NCBI GenBank assembly: GCA_002502785.1 | Contig: DAQG01000053.1 | Location: 1 to 19,920 of the forward strand | Length of the DNA stretch: 19,920 nt | Origin: Methanothrix harundinacea | Lineage (GTDB): Archaea > Halobacteriota > Methanosarcinia > Methanotrichales > Methanotrichaceae | Direction of reading: 5' to 3' | Part shown: piece after piece, positions 12,656 through 19,920 of the stretch | How positions within the stretch are numbered: the first letter of the stretch is position 1 | Layout of the letters: the number at the start of each line of letters is the position of its first letter | Program-made: the position numbers and the translations under genes | The notes under the pieces: generated by a model | Seen by the model: only the letters and a program-made list of their open reading frames with translations | What the model was told of the DNA's origin: nothing | Databases searched by the model: none

Positions 12656-13609
12656 TTGTACAACCATTGTCATCGGAGTCGAGGTTTCATGCTCGGTTTA
12701 TGTATCAGCATGATCTTGCTGTGCGGATCCGGGCAGGATGGCGGCAGTATGGTGAACCCAAGCTTTCAGGATCTCTCGATGAGAGACGACCACAGCCTTG
12801 ATGTGGGTTGCGACATACCAAGTGCCTTGGCTTTGCCCTCCGAGGCCGGTGAGAATATCGTCGGTCCGATTCCCGGCCCAGGTGTCGATTACACGAGCAT
12901 CCAGGATGCCATAGACAATTCTGGCCCAGGTGACATCATCTATGTCAGGAGTGGGACCTACGACGAAACGGTCACCGTGAACAAGCCCGGGATCGCTCTT
13001 CGGGGCGTTAAGACGGAGGACGAAATGCCCGTCGTCAGCGGAGACGGGGTCGAGAGCACCGTAACTTTGAGCGCCGACGGATGTGCCGTCGAGGGCTTCG
13101 TGATCATGAACTCTGGCAATCCCCACGCTGGAGTGAGCGTCGTATCCAGCAACAACACCATAGCAAACAACGTAATCACAAACAACCGAGGTTTCGGTCT
13201 CTATCTGAACCGATCCGACAATAACCTGTTATTCCGTAACGACGTCAAAAAGAGCGGTTTCGATGGGATCTACCTTGAGAACTCCACATACAACAACATA
13301 TCTTACAACAATGCCAGCTACAACAACCTGAGCGGAATCAAGCTTCGCGGCTCAGCTTACAATACCATCCTAGAAAACTCTGCCAACAACAACAGCGAGA
13401 ACGGTATCAGCCTTATAAGGTCCGATGAGAACGTTGTTGTAAGCAACATAGTGTGCAATAACAGTTATGAGAGCATATCGATTCAAAATTCTGCGGGCAC
13501 CGTCGTCAATAATAATGTCAATATCGAGATGACAAGGACCGTATCGCAAGAAAATGGATCGAAACGCGAGATCCTCAGGGTTGGCATCGGCTCATTGGTT
13601 TTGGGTTGA
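12656..13609 (+). CDS. Secreted right-handed beta-helix (NosD-like) protein
   Basis: A 317-residue protein starting at TTG 12656, supported by GGAGG 6 nt upstream; ATG 12689 is the alternative but has no such site. A hydrophobic signal segment (MLGLCISMILLCGSG) is followed by a linker and then, from about residue 75, GVDYTSIQDAIDNSGPGDII, the usual entry of a pectate-lyase-like beta-helix of the NosD/PbH1 type. From about 140 to 300 there are repeated coils with asparagine ladders (NNTIANNVITNN, YNNISYNNASYNN). It has many Asn-X-Ser/Thr sites and no C-terminal anchor. Such proteins in methanogens are surface or secreted carbohydrate-related or adhesive proteins; no catalytic residues can be assigned. 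Confidence 0.85.
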   Translation: MYNHCHRSRGFMLGLCISMILLCGSGQDGGSMVNPSFQDLSMRDDHSLDVGCDIPSALALPSEAGENIVGPIPGPGVDYTSIQDAIDNSGPGDIIYVRSGTYDETVTVNKPGIALRGVKTEDEMPVVSGDGVESTVTLSADGCAVEGFVIMNSGNPHAGVSVVSSNNTIANNVITNNRGFGLYLNRSDNNLLFRNDVKKSGFDGIYLENSTYNNISYNNASYNNLSGIKLRGSAYNTILENSANNNSENGISLIRSDENVVVSNIVCNNSYESISIQNSAGTVVNNNVNIEMTRTVSQENGSKREILRVGIGSLVLG

Positions 13610-13770
13610 GGTGCTTAAGCTACTAATCCTTAAAATTTTAAACTATTTATACGACCCAAAAATGAGATCAAATTCTGAGCTGGTATCGGCTCTCTCTCTC
13701 GATTATTCCATCAGATTCTTTTGGCGGCCTTAGAAACGCGGTCAAGTGATACCGGGACTGATAGGTTCTC

Positions 13771-13788
13771 GATCCAAAATCTAAATAG
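13771..13788 (+). promoter_or_regulatory. BRE/TATA-like promoter of moaA
   Basis: CTAAATAG at 13781-13788, centred 27-28 nt before ATG 13812, with A-rich CCAAAAT just upstream as a possible BRE. No Shine-Dalgarno precedes the ATG, so the message is probably leaderless. A separate T/A-rich stretch at 13626-13650 is too far away and may help terminate the preceding gene. Confidence 0.5.
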
Positions 13789-13811
13789 TACCAACGCCCA
13801 AAAGGGCCTCG

Positions 13812-14711
13812 ATGACTCTGGCAGACCCCTTCGGTCGGAAGGTCACAGGCCTCAGGATCGCGATCACCTCCCGGTGCAACATGAGCTGCCTCTACTGCCA
13901 CCACGAGGGCGAAGAGGCTGGCCCTGCAGGGCAGCGCGAGATGTCGGAAGATGAGATCGTGAAGGTGATCCTGGCCGGGGCCGACCTCGGCGTGAAGCGG
14001 GTCAAGTTCACAGGCGGCGAGCCTCTGATGAGGCCCGATCTCGAGTCGATCCTCAAAAGGCTGCCCGAAGGCCTGGAGGTGTCCCTCACCACCAACGGGA
14101 CCCTTCTCGCCGAGAGGGCCAAATCTCTCGCGGAGGCGGGCTTGGACAGGGTGAACGTGAGCCTCGACTCCCTCGACCCTGGGGCCTATTCAAGGATCAC
14201 GGGCGGGACCGCAGAAGACCTCGACCGGGTTTTGGAGGGGATAGACGCCGCCATCGAGGCAGGGCTCGTCCCGGTCAAGGTGAACATGGTGGTTCTCAAG
14301 GAGAACGAGGACGAGGTCTGGGATATGGTGGACTTCGCTCGGGATCGGGGCGTCATCCTCCAGCTGATCGAGCTATTGGACCTCTCGGACCACGGCCTTG
14401 GGGGCGACCTGTCCAGGATCGAGAAAGAGCTTGAAAGCCGGGCAGACATGGTCGTCACACGAGATATGCACCGTAGGCGAAAATACTTCATAGGCGGCGC
14501 TGAGGTGGAGGTGGTCCGGCCCATCGACAACACCGAGTTTTGCGCCAACTGCAACAGGCTCAGGGTCACCTCTGACGGCAAGCTGAAGCCCTGCCTCCTC
14601 CGAAACGACAACCTGGTTGATCTCGGCTCCGCCGACCTGGAGGAAACGAAGAGGCTGATTGAGAAGGCCACCCTCATCAGGAGCCCCTACTTTTGTGAAG
14701 GGCGAAGTTAG
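13812..14711 (+). CDS. moaA: GTP 3',8-cyclase MoaA (molybdopterin synthesis)
   Basis: A 299-residue radical SAM enzyme that starts molybdenum (or tungsten) cofactor synthesis by cyclising GTP; in methanogens this cofactor serves formylmethanofuran dehydrogenase. The N-terminal cluster motif is Cys22-Cys26-Cys29 (RCNMSCLYC), FTGGEPLMR at 66-74 binds SAM, and the second 4Fe-4S cluster residues are Cys244, Cys247 and Cys261 (FCANCNRLRVTSDGKLKPCL). The usual C-terminal Gly-Gly tail of bacterial MoaA is absent (ends CEGRS), which is not rare in archaeal versions. It faces thiL tail to tail with 6 nt between stops. No other molybdopterin genes are in the window. Confidence 0.93.
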   Translation: MTLADPFGRKVTGLRIAITSRCNMSCLYCHHEGEEAGPAGQREMSEDEIVKVILAGADLGVKRVKFTGGEPLMRPDLESILKRLPEGLEVSLTTNGTLLAERAKSLAEAGLDRVNVSLDSLDPGAYSRITGGTAEDLDRVLEGIDAAIEAGLVPVKVNMVVLKENEDEVWDMVDFARDRGVILQLIELLDLSDHGLGGDLSRIEKELESRADMVVTRDMHRRRKYFIGGAEVEVVRPIDNTEFCANCNRLRVTSDGKLKPCLLRNDNLVDLGSADLEETKRLIEKATLIRSPYFCEGRS

Positions 14712-14717
14712 CGACCA

Positions 14718-15716
14718 CTAAAGTTTCCCTTCGGAAAAGCCCGACATGTGCTGGTAGCCCCTGGGCTCTAACGCCTTTTTTACCTTCTCGGACTCGATCA
14801 CGATCTCCCTCTCCTCCAGGGCCTTCCCGATGACTGTGAAATTGCAGGCTCTGGCGGCATCTTCGATCCGGTCGGGTGTCACGGTGAAGATCAGCTCGAA
14901 GTCGCCGCCGGCGGTGAGGGCGAGGTCGACGGCGTCCTCTCTGTCTTCTGCAACCTCGGCGACGAGGGGGTCGATGGGAATTCTCTCCTCCTGGACAGAA
15001 AAGCCGACACAGCTCGCCTCGGCGAGATCGAATAATGAGAGGGCGAGGCCGTCGCTGTTGTCCATCATGGAGGTGACGGATCTCGATAGGGCTAGAGCTC
15101 GCCCCTCCTTCGCCCTGGGGGCGGGCTCGAGGAGCCTTTTCGTCAGGGCCAGAAGGCTCGCATCTTCCTCGATCCTCTTCGTCTCCCCCTTTCTCTCAGC
15201 CCCCAGGGCGACCCTCAGCCCCGCGCCCGCCGACCCCAGGGTTCCCGTGGTGCAGAGTAGGTCGCCGGGACGGGCGCCCCGTCGGCGGAGGGCTAGATCC
15301 TTCTCGACCCAGCCGAGGGCGGTTCCCACCAGGGTCAGCTCGTTGTGAGAGTCGAGGTCGCCGCCCAAAACCCGCGTATCAAAGCGGTGGGCGCAGTCTT
15401 TCATTCCGGTGAATATCTCCTCGACGAAGGACATATCCGTCTCCGGCGGGATTCCCGCCGCTACGAGAAGGCCGAGGGGCACGGCGCCCATCGCCGCCAC
15501 ATCGCTGAGGTTCACGGCGACCGTCATCCAGCCGATCTGCCATGGGGTCGCGATCCCCGGAAAGTCGGCCTTGCGATGGAGCATGTCCGTCGTCCAGACG
15601 AGATATCTTTCGCCATCTTCCGCCATGGCGCAGTCGTCTTTTTCCGAGACGCCCAGGATCTTTGTGATCCTCCTCACGACTTCTCGCTCCCCCAGATCAT
15701 CGCACTTCTGAGTCAT
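14718..15716 (-). CDS. thiL: Thiamine-monophosphate kinase ThiL
   Basis: A 332-residue enzyme phosphorylating thiamine monophosphate to the active diphosphate with ATP. It has the PurM/ThiL fold hallmarks: KDDCAM near residue 27 (nucleotide/metal-binding Asp pair), WMTVAVNLSDVAAMGA around 63-78, VLGGDLDSHNELTLVGTALG around 116-135, TSMMDNSDGLALSLFDLAE around 215-233 and ALTAGGDFELIFTV around 262-275. Length is normal for the family. It starts at ATG 15716; upstream on the minus strand are TATA-like AGATAAAATA and TTATGATATC, and no strong ribosome-binding site. It is divergent from the acidic secreted protein gene and convergent with moaA. Confidence 0.94.
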   Translation of the reverse strand: MTQKCDDLGEREVVRRITKILGVSEKDDCAMAEDGERYLVWTTDMLHRKADFPGIATPWQIGWMTVAVNLSDVAAMGAVPLGLLVAAGIPPETDMSFVEEIFTGMKDCAHRFDTRVLGGDLDSHNELTLVGTALGWVEKDLALRRRGARPGDLLCTTGTLGSAGAGLRVALGAERKGETKRIEEDASLLALTKRLLEPAPRAKEGRALALSRSVTSMMDNSDGLALSLFDLAEASCVGFSVQEERIPIDPLVAEVAEDREDAVDLALTAGGDFELIFTVTPDRIEDAARACNFTVIGKALEEREIVIESEKVKKALEPRGYQHMSGFSEGKL

Positions 15717-15881
15717 TTTGCATCGCCTATTTTATCTCTGATATCATAAGACTTGTTACTTCAGGATGTCGTCTCCAGTACGGGGCGATCCAACTCCGAT
15801 ATTTTAACGCTTATCGAATAAAACATAGAATAAATCTTTACACTGGAAATGCCGTTATCCGTTTCAGGGAGGAAATCGGTA

Positions 15882-16358
15882 ATGTATAAAAACCTCGTTA
15901 TGGTATTTGCGATATTCCTGCTATCCGCAGGAATGGCACTGGCAGAAGAGATGAGCGAAGAGGATATGACAGATGTCGTTACGGTCGAGTTCACCGGCGT
16001 TGCGGTCGAGCTCTACGAGCCCGCCGAGGGCCTTTTGGGCGCACCCACCATCTGGGCTGTCGAGGTAACTTCCGCTGAGGAAGGCGCGATCTGCAGCGAC
16101 ATAATCAACGTCACCGTCGCCCAGGCGACCCCCGGTCCCTGGGGAACTGTCGACGAAAACGTCACAGTCGGTGATTCGGTCGAGGTCTACGGCGCTTACG
16201 TCGAGGACGAGACTGGATGCACAGTGACCCTTCAGGGATCCATGGACTACTACTTCGAGCTCGCCGATGAGGAGACTGAGGTAGTCGAGGAGACTGAGGA
16301 CGGCGAGGTCGTCGAGGACGAAGTAGTCGTCGAAGAGACTGAGGACGACGAAGTGTAA
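15882..16358 (+). CDS. Secreted protein with an acidic repetitive tail
   Basis: A 158-residue protein. ATG 15882 (MYKNLVMVFAIFLLSAGMAL) is preferred because GGGAGGA lies about 8 nt upstream and it opens directly with a signal peptide; an in-frame ATG at 15849 would add 11 residues before it. The mature part (about 22-125) contains an OB-like beta-rich region (VTVEFTGVAVELYEP ... VTVGDSVEVYGAYVEDETGC) with two Cys (69 and 115, by eye), and ends with about 35 residues made almost only of Glu, Asp, Val and Thr in imperfect repeats (VVEETEDGEVVEDEV). The tail could bind cations or lie against the S-layer. No membrane anchor. Family not recognised; relatives seem common as small exported archaeal proteins, but this is inference. 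Confidence 0.8.
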   Translation: MYKNLVMVFAIFLLSAGMALAEEMSEEDMTDVVTVEFTGVAVELYEPAEGLLGAPTIWAVEVTSAEEGAICSDIINVTVAQATPGPWGTVDENVTVGDSVEVYGAYVEDETGCTVTLQGSMDYYFELADEETEVVEETEDGEVVEDEVVVEETEDDEV

Positions 16359-16400
16359 ACCTCGGACGAAAAGCTGACAAACCATTTTGTGACTGGATCC

Positions 16401-16432
16401 GGGCTTGTGGTGTGACGTCACACCACGAGCCC
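16401..16432 (+). terminator. Near-perfect 32 nt palindrome (hairpin)
   Basis: GGGCTTGTGGTGTGAC followed at once by its reverse complement GTCACACCACGAGCCC, with one T-G pair and no loop. It lies 42 nt after the stop of the acidic secreted protein gene and 130 nt before the rhodanese gene. A transcription-termination hairpin or mRNA 3' stabiliser is likely by position, but no T-tract follows, so a protein-binding dyad (core TGTGACGTCACA) is also possible. Confidence 0.45.
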
Positions 16433-16562
16433 AGTTCCGTTTCGTATCCACCACTATTTTCGATTTCTGGCAAACTTCTTTCGGGTCGTTGGGGATGGCC
16501 CTAAAAATCCGATAAAAGGCTTCAAGTATTTGGCGCGACCGTCTCCCGTCGGAGCTATTTGA

Positions 16563-16916
16563 ATGGCGTCTTCTTCGGAACCCTCGATTCAAAATTTGGA
16601 CTCCCGGGAGTCGAGCCTTCTGATCCGGGAGAGATGGGGCGATCCCGACTTCGTGATACTGGACGTTCGAACGCCGCGGGAGTATGAGATGGGAAGGATC
16701 GAGGGATCGATCAATATCGACTACCATTCACCGACCTTCGAGGCAGAGCTTGAAAAGCTCGACAGAGACAAAATGTACCTGGTCTACTGCCTGGCGGGGA
16801 TCAGGTCGAGAAACGCGGCGAAGATGATGGAGCGGCTCGGTTTTCGAGATGTCCGCAACATGCTCGGCGGGATCAGGCAGTGGGACCTGGAGGGGTTGCC
16901 GATCGTCGGCCGATAG
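16563..16916 (+). CDS. Single-domain rhodanese-like sulfurtransferase
   Basis: A 117-residue cytoplasmic rhodanese domain. It has VILDVRTPREYEMGRIEGSINIDY (about 31-54) and the active-site loop CLAGIR with the persulfide-forming Cys76 (VYCLAGIRSRNAA), then MLGGIRQWDLEGLPIV at the end. The CxxGxR loop is that of active sulfurtransferases of the PspE/GlpE type, not the phosphatase-like ones. Its sulfur acceptor is unknown; carrying sulfur for cofactor or tRNA thiolation is plausible. Start ATG 16563; no clear ribosome-binding site. mptN starts 32 nt after its stop but seems to have its own promoter. Confidence 0.9.
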   Translation: MASSSEPSIQNLDSRESSLLIRERWGDPDFVILDVRTPREYEMGRIEGSINIDYHSPTFEAELEKLDRDKMYLVYCLAGIRSRNAAKMMERLGFRDVRNMLGGIRQWDLEGLPIVGR

Positions 16917-16918
16917 CC

Positions 16919-16927
16919 CGATATATC
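16919..16927 (+). promoter_or_regulatory. TATA-like promoter of the RimK-type ligase gene
   Basis: CGATATATC centred 26 nt before ATG 16949, just past the rhodanese stop codon (16914-16916). The spacing and lack of a Shine-Dalgarno before the ATG suggest an own, leaderless transcript. Confidence 0.45.
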
Positions 16928-16948
16928 CGGGCCGACTCATCGCTTTTC

Positions 16949-17827
16949 ATGCGCTTTGGAATTGTGGTCACCGATCCCGATGACTGGACGGCGAGGGCGA
17001 TCAGAGACGGTTTATCTAAGCTGGGGGCAGAGTCTGCTTTTCTGAATTTCTCCCAGCTGGCGGCGAGGATCGGGCCGGACCTTCGGCTCAGAGGAAACGG
17101 CACGGACCTTCTGGGGCTTGACGGCCTTGTCGTAAGGGATCTGGGCAGAACGGGGTCTCACGATATCGCCTTTCGGTTCGAGGCCCTATCCGCCCTCCAG
17201 GCGTTGGGCCTTCCGATCGTCAACCCACCCTCGGCGATCCAGAGGGCGGCAAATAAGTTCGCCACTTCCATCGCCCTCCACAAGGCAGAAATCCCCCATC
17301 CCAGGACCCTGGTGACCACAAGCTTCGAGGCCGCCTCTGAGTTCGTCTCCGATCACGGCCGGGCGGTATCCAAGCCCCTATTCGGCTACAAGGGCAGGGG
17401 GCTCGCCCTTCTGACCCCCGACGATCCGGCCCCGCTTAGGGAAGCGCTTGCCAAAAGCGGGGTCGTGTACCTTCAGGAGTTTCTCGAATCTGCGGCTTTA
17501 TCCCCTCGGGACATCAGGGTCTTCGTGGTGGGGGGCCGGGTGGCAGGGGCCATCTACAGGGTTGCGCCGCCGGGAAGCTGGATCAGCAACCTCTCCCAGG
17601 GGGGAGCGCCCGAGAGGTGTCCCCTCACGGGCGAGATCGAGGATCTGGCCCTGAGGGCTAACGGGGCGGTGGGGACGGTCTACAGCGGCGTCGACCTGAT
17701 CGAGACGGTTGAGGGGCTCAAGGTTTTGGAGGTAAACGGGACGCCCTCGGGGCTGGGGGTCTATTTGGCCTGGGGGATCGATGCCGGCGAGATGATAGCG
17801 GCTCACATCCTCGAAAGGCTGGGCTAG
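16949..17827 (+). CDS. mptN: RimK-type ATP-grasp glutamate ligase, MptN/CofF-like
   Basis: A 292-residue ATP-grasp ligase. MptN adds alpha-linked glutamate to tetrahydromethanopterin to give tetrahydrosarcinapterin, and the close relative CofF caps the polyglutamate tail of F420; both have about this length, and the sequence read by eye cannot separate them. Visible landmarks are KPLFGYKGRG (142-151, glycine-rich ATP loop), DIRVFVVGGRV (188-198), WISNLSQGG (211-219), and the metal-binding acids Asp249 with Glu261 and Asn263 (LKVLEVNGTPSG). ATG 16949 is chosen since the family starts with MRFGIVVTDP-like sequence and a TATA-like box lies 26 nt before; an earlier in-frame start would sit inside the rhodanese gene. 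Confidence 0.82.
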   Translation: MRFGIVVTDPDDWTARAIRDGLSKLGAESAFLNFSQLAARIGPDLRLRGNGTDLLGLDGLVVRDLGRTGSHDIAFRFEALSALQALGLPIVNPPSAIQRAANKFATSIALHKAEIPHPRTLVTTSFEAASEFVSDHGRAVSKPLFGYKGRGLALLTPDDPAPLREALAKSGVVYLQEFLESAALSPRDIRVFVVGGRVAGAIYRVAPPGSWISNLSQGGAPERCPLTGEIEDLALRANGAVGTVYSGVDLIETVEGLKVLEVNGTPSGLGVYLAWGIDAGEMIAAHILERLG

Positions 17828-17891
17828 TCTGGAGATGATTCAGTGGACGAGTAGGTGAGCGAGCCGATGGACTGGTCGGGTTAGGGGAACG

Positions 17892-17899
17892 GTTATTTA
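17892..17899 (+). promoter_or_regulatory. TATA-like promoter of purA
   Basis: GTTATTTA centred 27-28 nt before ATG 17923. It lies only about 6 nt before the earlier in-frame ATG 17902, which therefore would not be on a transcript from this promoter; this is the main argument for the later start. Confidence 0.45.
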
Positions 17900-17922
17900 C
17901 CATGCAACTTCAGGGGCAGATC

Positions 17923-19188
17923 ATGTTCACCATACTCACAGGGTCTCAGTTCGGGGACGAGGGGAAGGGGAAGGTCGTCGATCTCCTGGCTGAGAATTAC
18001 GATATAGTGGTCCGGTTCCAGGGCGGGGACAACGCTGGCCACACCGTCATCGTCGGGGACAAGACCTACAAGCTCCACCTCACCCCCAGCGGCGTCGTCT
18101 TCGGAGCGAGGCTCCTCATCGGGCCGGGGGTCGTTCTGAACCCGAAGGTCCTCTGGAGCGAGATCGAGGCGCTGGAGGCCGAGGGCATTACAGTCAACCT
18201 CGGGATCGACGCGAAGACGTCGATCATCATGCCCTACCATATCGCCCTCGATGAGCTGCGGGAGCAGGGGAGGAAGGACAAGATCGGGACGACGAAGAGG
18301 GGGATCGGCTACGCCTACATCGACAAGTTCAGCCGGGACGAGGTCCAGATGAAGGATTTGACCGACCCCGCCCTCCTGGAAGCGAAGCTCGACGAGATCG
18401 GTCCCGCGCGGGAGAAGGCGATCGAGGATATGGGCGGCGACCCCTTCGTCGTGAGGGACCCAGACCTCATCGGCGAGTATCTTGAGATCGGCCGAAAGCT
18501 GAGAGACAGGGTCGCCGACGTCTCCTACGAGATCAACGTCGCCCTGGACGAGGGAAAGAAGGTCCTGGCGGAGGGGGCCCAGGGGGCTTTCCTCGACGTC
18601 ATCCACGGGACCCAGAAGTTCGTCACCTCGTCTTTCACGACGGCCGGGAGCGCCTGTGCGAACCTGGGGGTCGGGCCCGCGAGGGTCGATAGCGTCGTCG
18701 GGATCGTCAAGGCCTACATGACCAGGGTCGGCGAGGGGCCGATGCCCACCGAGCTCAAAGACGAGGTCGGCGCTCACCTCTCCAAGGTCGGAAAAGAGTT
18801 TGGGACCACCACCGGACGGCCCCGGCGATGCGGGTGGTTTGACGCCGTCCTCGCGAAGAAGTCGATGTACCTGAACGGCTACACCGAGATCGCCATAACG
18901 AAGCTCGACGTCCTCGGAGGCCTCGACCCGATCAAGATCTGCACCGGCTACGAGCTGGACGGCGAGGTCCTCAATTACCCGCCGGAGAGCACCGTCGAGT
19001 TCGCCCGCTGCCAGCCCCTCTACGAGGAGATCGGAGGCTGGACCGATGACATCACCGGGGCGAAGTCCTACGAGGCTCTCCCTCAGGCCGTCAAGAACTA
19101 CGTCGAGAGGATCGAGGCGCTCCTGGGGGTCAAGATCACCATCGTCTCGGTGGGGCCCGACCGGGACCAGACGGTGAGGAGAGGGTGA
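17923..19188 (+). CDS. purA: Adenylosuccinate synthetase PurA
   Basis: A 421-residue enzyme joining IMP and aspartate with GTP to make adenylosuccinate, the first dedicated step of AMP synthesis. Seen motifs: GDEGKGK at 11-17 (phosphate loop with catalytic Asp12), DNAGHT with catalytic His40, the IMP-contact segment GTTKRGIGYAY, EGAQGAFLDV and GTTTGRPRRCGWFDA, and a C-terminal VGPDRDQTV. ATG 17923 begins MFTILTGSQFGDEGKGK as usual in the family; ATG 17902 would add seven residues (MQLQGQI) but lies too close to the TATA-like box. It is cytoplasmic. The gene has its own promoter and a hairpin with T-tract after it, so it is probably monocistronic. Confidence 0.95.
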   Translation: MFTILTGSQFGDEGKGKVVDLLAENYDIVVRFQGGDNAGHTVIVGDKTYKLHLTPSGVVFGARLLIGPGVVLNPKVLWSEIEALEAEGITVNLGIDAKTSIIMPYHIALDELREQGRKDKIGTTKRGIGYAYIDKFSRDEVQMKDLTDPALLEAKLDEIGPAREKAIEDMGGDPFVVRDPDLIGEYLEIGRKLRDRVADVSYEINVALDEGKKVLAEGAQGAFLDVIHGTQKFVTSSFTTAGSACANLGVGPARVDSVVGIVKAYMTRVGEGPMPTELKDEVGAHLSKVGKEFGTTTGRPRRCGWFDAVLAKKSMYLNGYTEIAITKLDVLGGLDPIKICTGYELDGEVLNYPPESTVEFARCQPLYEEIGGWTDDITGAKSYEALPQAVKNYVERIEALLGVKITIVSVGPDRDQTVRRG

Positions 19189-19192
19189 GGGC

Positions 19193-19224
19193 GAGAGTCC
19201 TCCTCTCTAATTTTTGGTCGTACT
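19193..19224 (+). terminator. Hairpin and T-tract after purA
   Basis: A 5 bp stem (GAGAG/CTCTC) with a 5 nt loop at 19193-19207, then TAATTTTTGGTCGTACTTTT. T-rich runs are the usual archaeal termination signal; the weak stem may be incidental. Confidence 0.5.
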
Positions 19225-19328
19225 TTTATTCTAATTGGATTATACCTCAGGCGGCGCGGCGTCGGGGCGGCTGCCTGGCAGAGGACGGGTGGGCGAGATA
19301 TAGGTATCCTCTCGTATCCGTCTTTAGG

Positions 19329-19363
19329 TACTTGTTCCGCAAGTAATAAATGTTTGAAATTTA
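19329..19363 (+). promoter_or_regulatory. Small inverted repeat and TATA-like box before the edge gene
   Basis: TACTTG and CAAGTA (19329-19334, 19340-19345) are perfect inverted arms around a 5 nt centre, and AAATTTA at 19357-19363 is centred about 24 nt before ATG 19384. An operator overlapping the upstream side of a promoter is possible; the arms are short, so confidence is low. Confidence 0.3.
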
Positions 19364-19383
19364 ACTTGATCTGGGGAATTATT

Positions 19384-19920
19384 ATGTCAATCAACAAAAA
19401 ACCATTGGAATCGGTTGAAGAAAGTGATTTACAGGATTTACTGAAAAATCAAGTTGCTGAGAGCAAGATTCTAGATTACAAAGAAACTTTGCCAGGTAAT
19501 AGCGGCAATGATAAAAAAGAGTTCCTTTTCGATGTGTCGTCATTCGCCAATGCAGCTGGTGGCCACCTCGTCTACGGAATAAAAGAAGACGATGGAGTTC
19601 CAGTGGAAATTTGCGGTCTGCAGGATATCAATCCCGATGAAGAAATCCTGCGTATGGAAAGCATGATACGAGATGGAATAAACCCTAGAATTCCGGGGAT
19701 TTCTATAAGATCTATACCATTCGATTCTTCAAATTGTGTGATAGTAATACGCATCCCAAAAAGCTGGGCATCTCCACACATGGTGACTTTTAAAGGATCA
19801 TCGAAATTTTATTCGCGCAACTCTGCGGGCAAGTATCAACTTGATGTCTCAGAAATTAGGAGTGCTTTTCTCCTCTCAGAAACGATTGCTGAAAGAATCA
19901 GGGGCAGCGTGCCGAATGTG
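19384..19920 (+). CDS. AlbA_2 (Schlafen-type) domain protein, 3' end outside window
   Basis: The first 179 codons of a longer gene; no stop before the window edge. Residues about 22-150 fit an AlbA_2 domain (ESKILDYKETLPG, then KKEFLFDVSSFANAAGGHLVYGIKEDDG, the hallmark Phe-Ala-Asn-x-x-Gly-Gly segment). AlbA_2 proteins bind nucleic acid or nucleotide and, with varying C-terminal parts (winged helix, ATPase-like, others), occur as regulators and in defence islands; the C-terminal part needed to tell is missing here. ATG 19384 has no good Shine-Dalgarno (GGGG 8 nt upstream is weak). The gene is markedly AT-rich beside the GC-rich purA, which suggests horizontal acquisition and that an accessory region starts here. 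Confidence 0.8.
   Translation, partial: MSINKKPLESVEESDLQDLLKNQVAESKILDYKETLPGNSGNDKKEFLFDVSSFANAAGGHLVYGIKEDDGVPVEICGLQDINPDEEILRMESMIRDGINPRIPGISIRSIPFDSSNCVIVIRIPKSWASPHMVTFKGSSKFYSRNSAGKYQLDVSEIRSAFLLSETIAERIRGSVPNV

Noticed and set aside
17893..18777. 294-residue minus-strand ORF opposite purA
   Set aside because: The plus strand has all PurA motifs; the opposite frame is low-complexity Asp/Leu/Pro/Val-rich and is an artefact of codon bias.

Overview
This window looks like a chromosomal segment of a methanogenic archaeon, most likely an acetoclastic Methanothrix (Methanosaeta)-type member of the Methanotrichales or a close relative. The evidence is two tetrahydromethanopterin/F420-type biosynthesis genes (an MptD-like dihydroneopterin aldolase and an MptN/CofF-like ATP-grasp ligase), an archaeosortase, archaeal polar-lipid enzymes, TATA boxes close to start codons, and a GC-rich core. 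The genus is inference; the archaeal methanogen assignment is firmer.

Left region (1-4.4 kb) is accessory DNA. It begins with the leader-distal end of a CRISPR array: two near-identical 36-37 nt repeats and a decayed last one. After that come scattered single copies of a second, decaying CRISPR-type repeat, pieces of toxin-antitoxin genes (an in-frame HicB/VapC chimera, and a vapBC N-terminal remnant), a lower-GC SAM-dependent methyltransferase gene, two small secreted proteins, one intact vapBC pair and one unknown helical protein. No cas gene is present.

The middle (4.4-12.2 kb) is cell-surface biology. A large secreted subtilisin-like protease (minus strand) is divergent from a compact operon artA-pssD-pssA-mptD (plus strand). 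ArtA is an archaeosortase. PssD and PssA make archaetidylethanolamine, the lipid implicated in Haloferax in anchoring archaeosortase substrates, so the first three genes read as one protein-processing and lipid-anchoring unit. The pssD gene appears to start at CTG. A sodium/solute symporter converges on mptD.

The right region (12.2-19.2 kb) is mostly housekeeping: a secreted right-handed beta-helix (NosD-like) protein behind an AT-rich intergenic region with a cluster of CGCCAA-type motifs, moaA (molybdopterin), thiL (thiamine) convergent with it, a secreted acidic-tailed protein, a rhodanese, the RimK-type ligase and purA. Several of these genes have a TATA-like box centred 26-28 nt before the ATG and no Shine-Dalgarno, which suggests leaderless transcripts. 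The right edge enters an AT-rich, probably acquired gene with an AlbA_2 (Schlafen-type) domain that runs off the window.

The best candidates for a second look are the artA-pssD-pssA operon, the fossil CRISPR repeats interleaved with broken toxin genes, the HicB-VapC chimera, and the small FNGP-peptide gene with its inverted partial copy.
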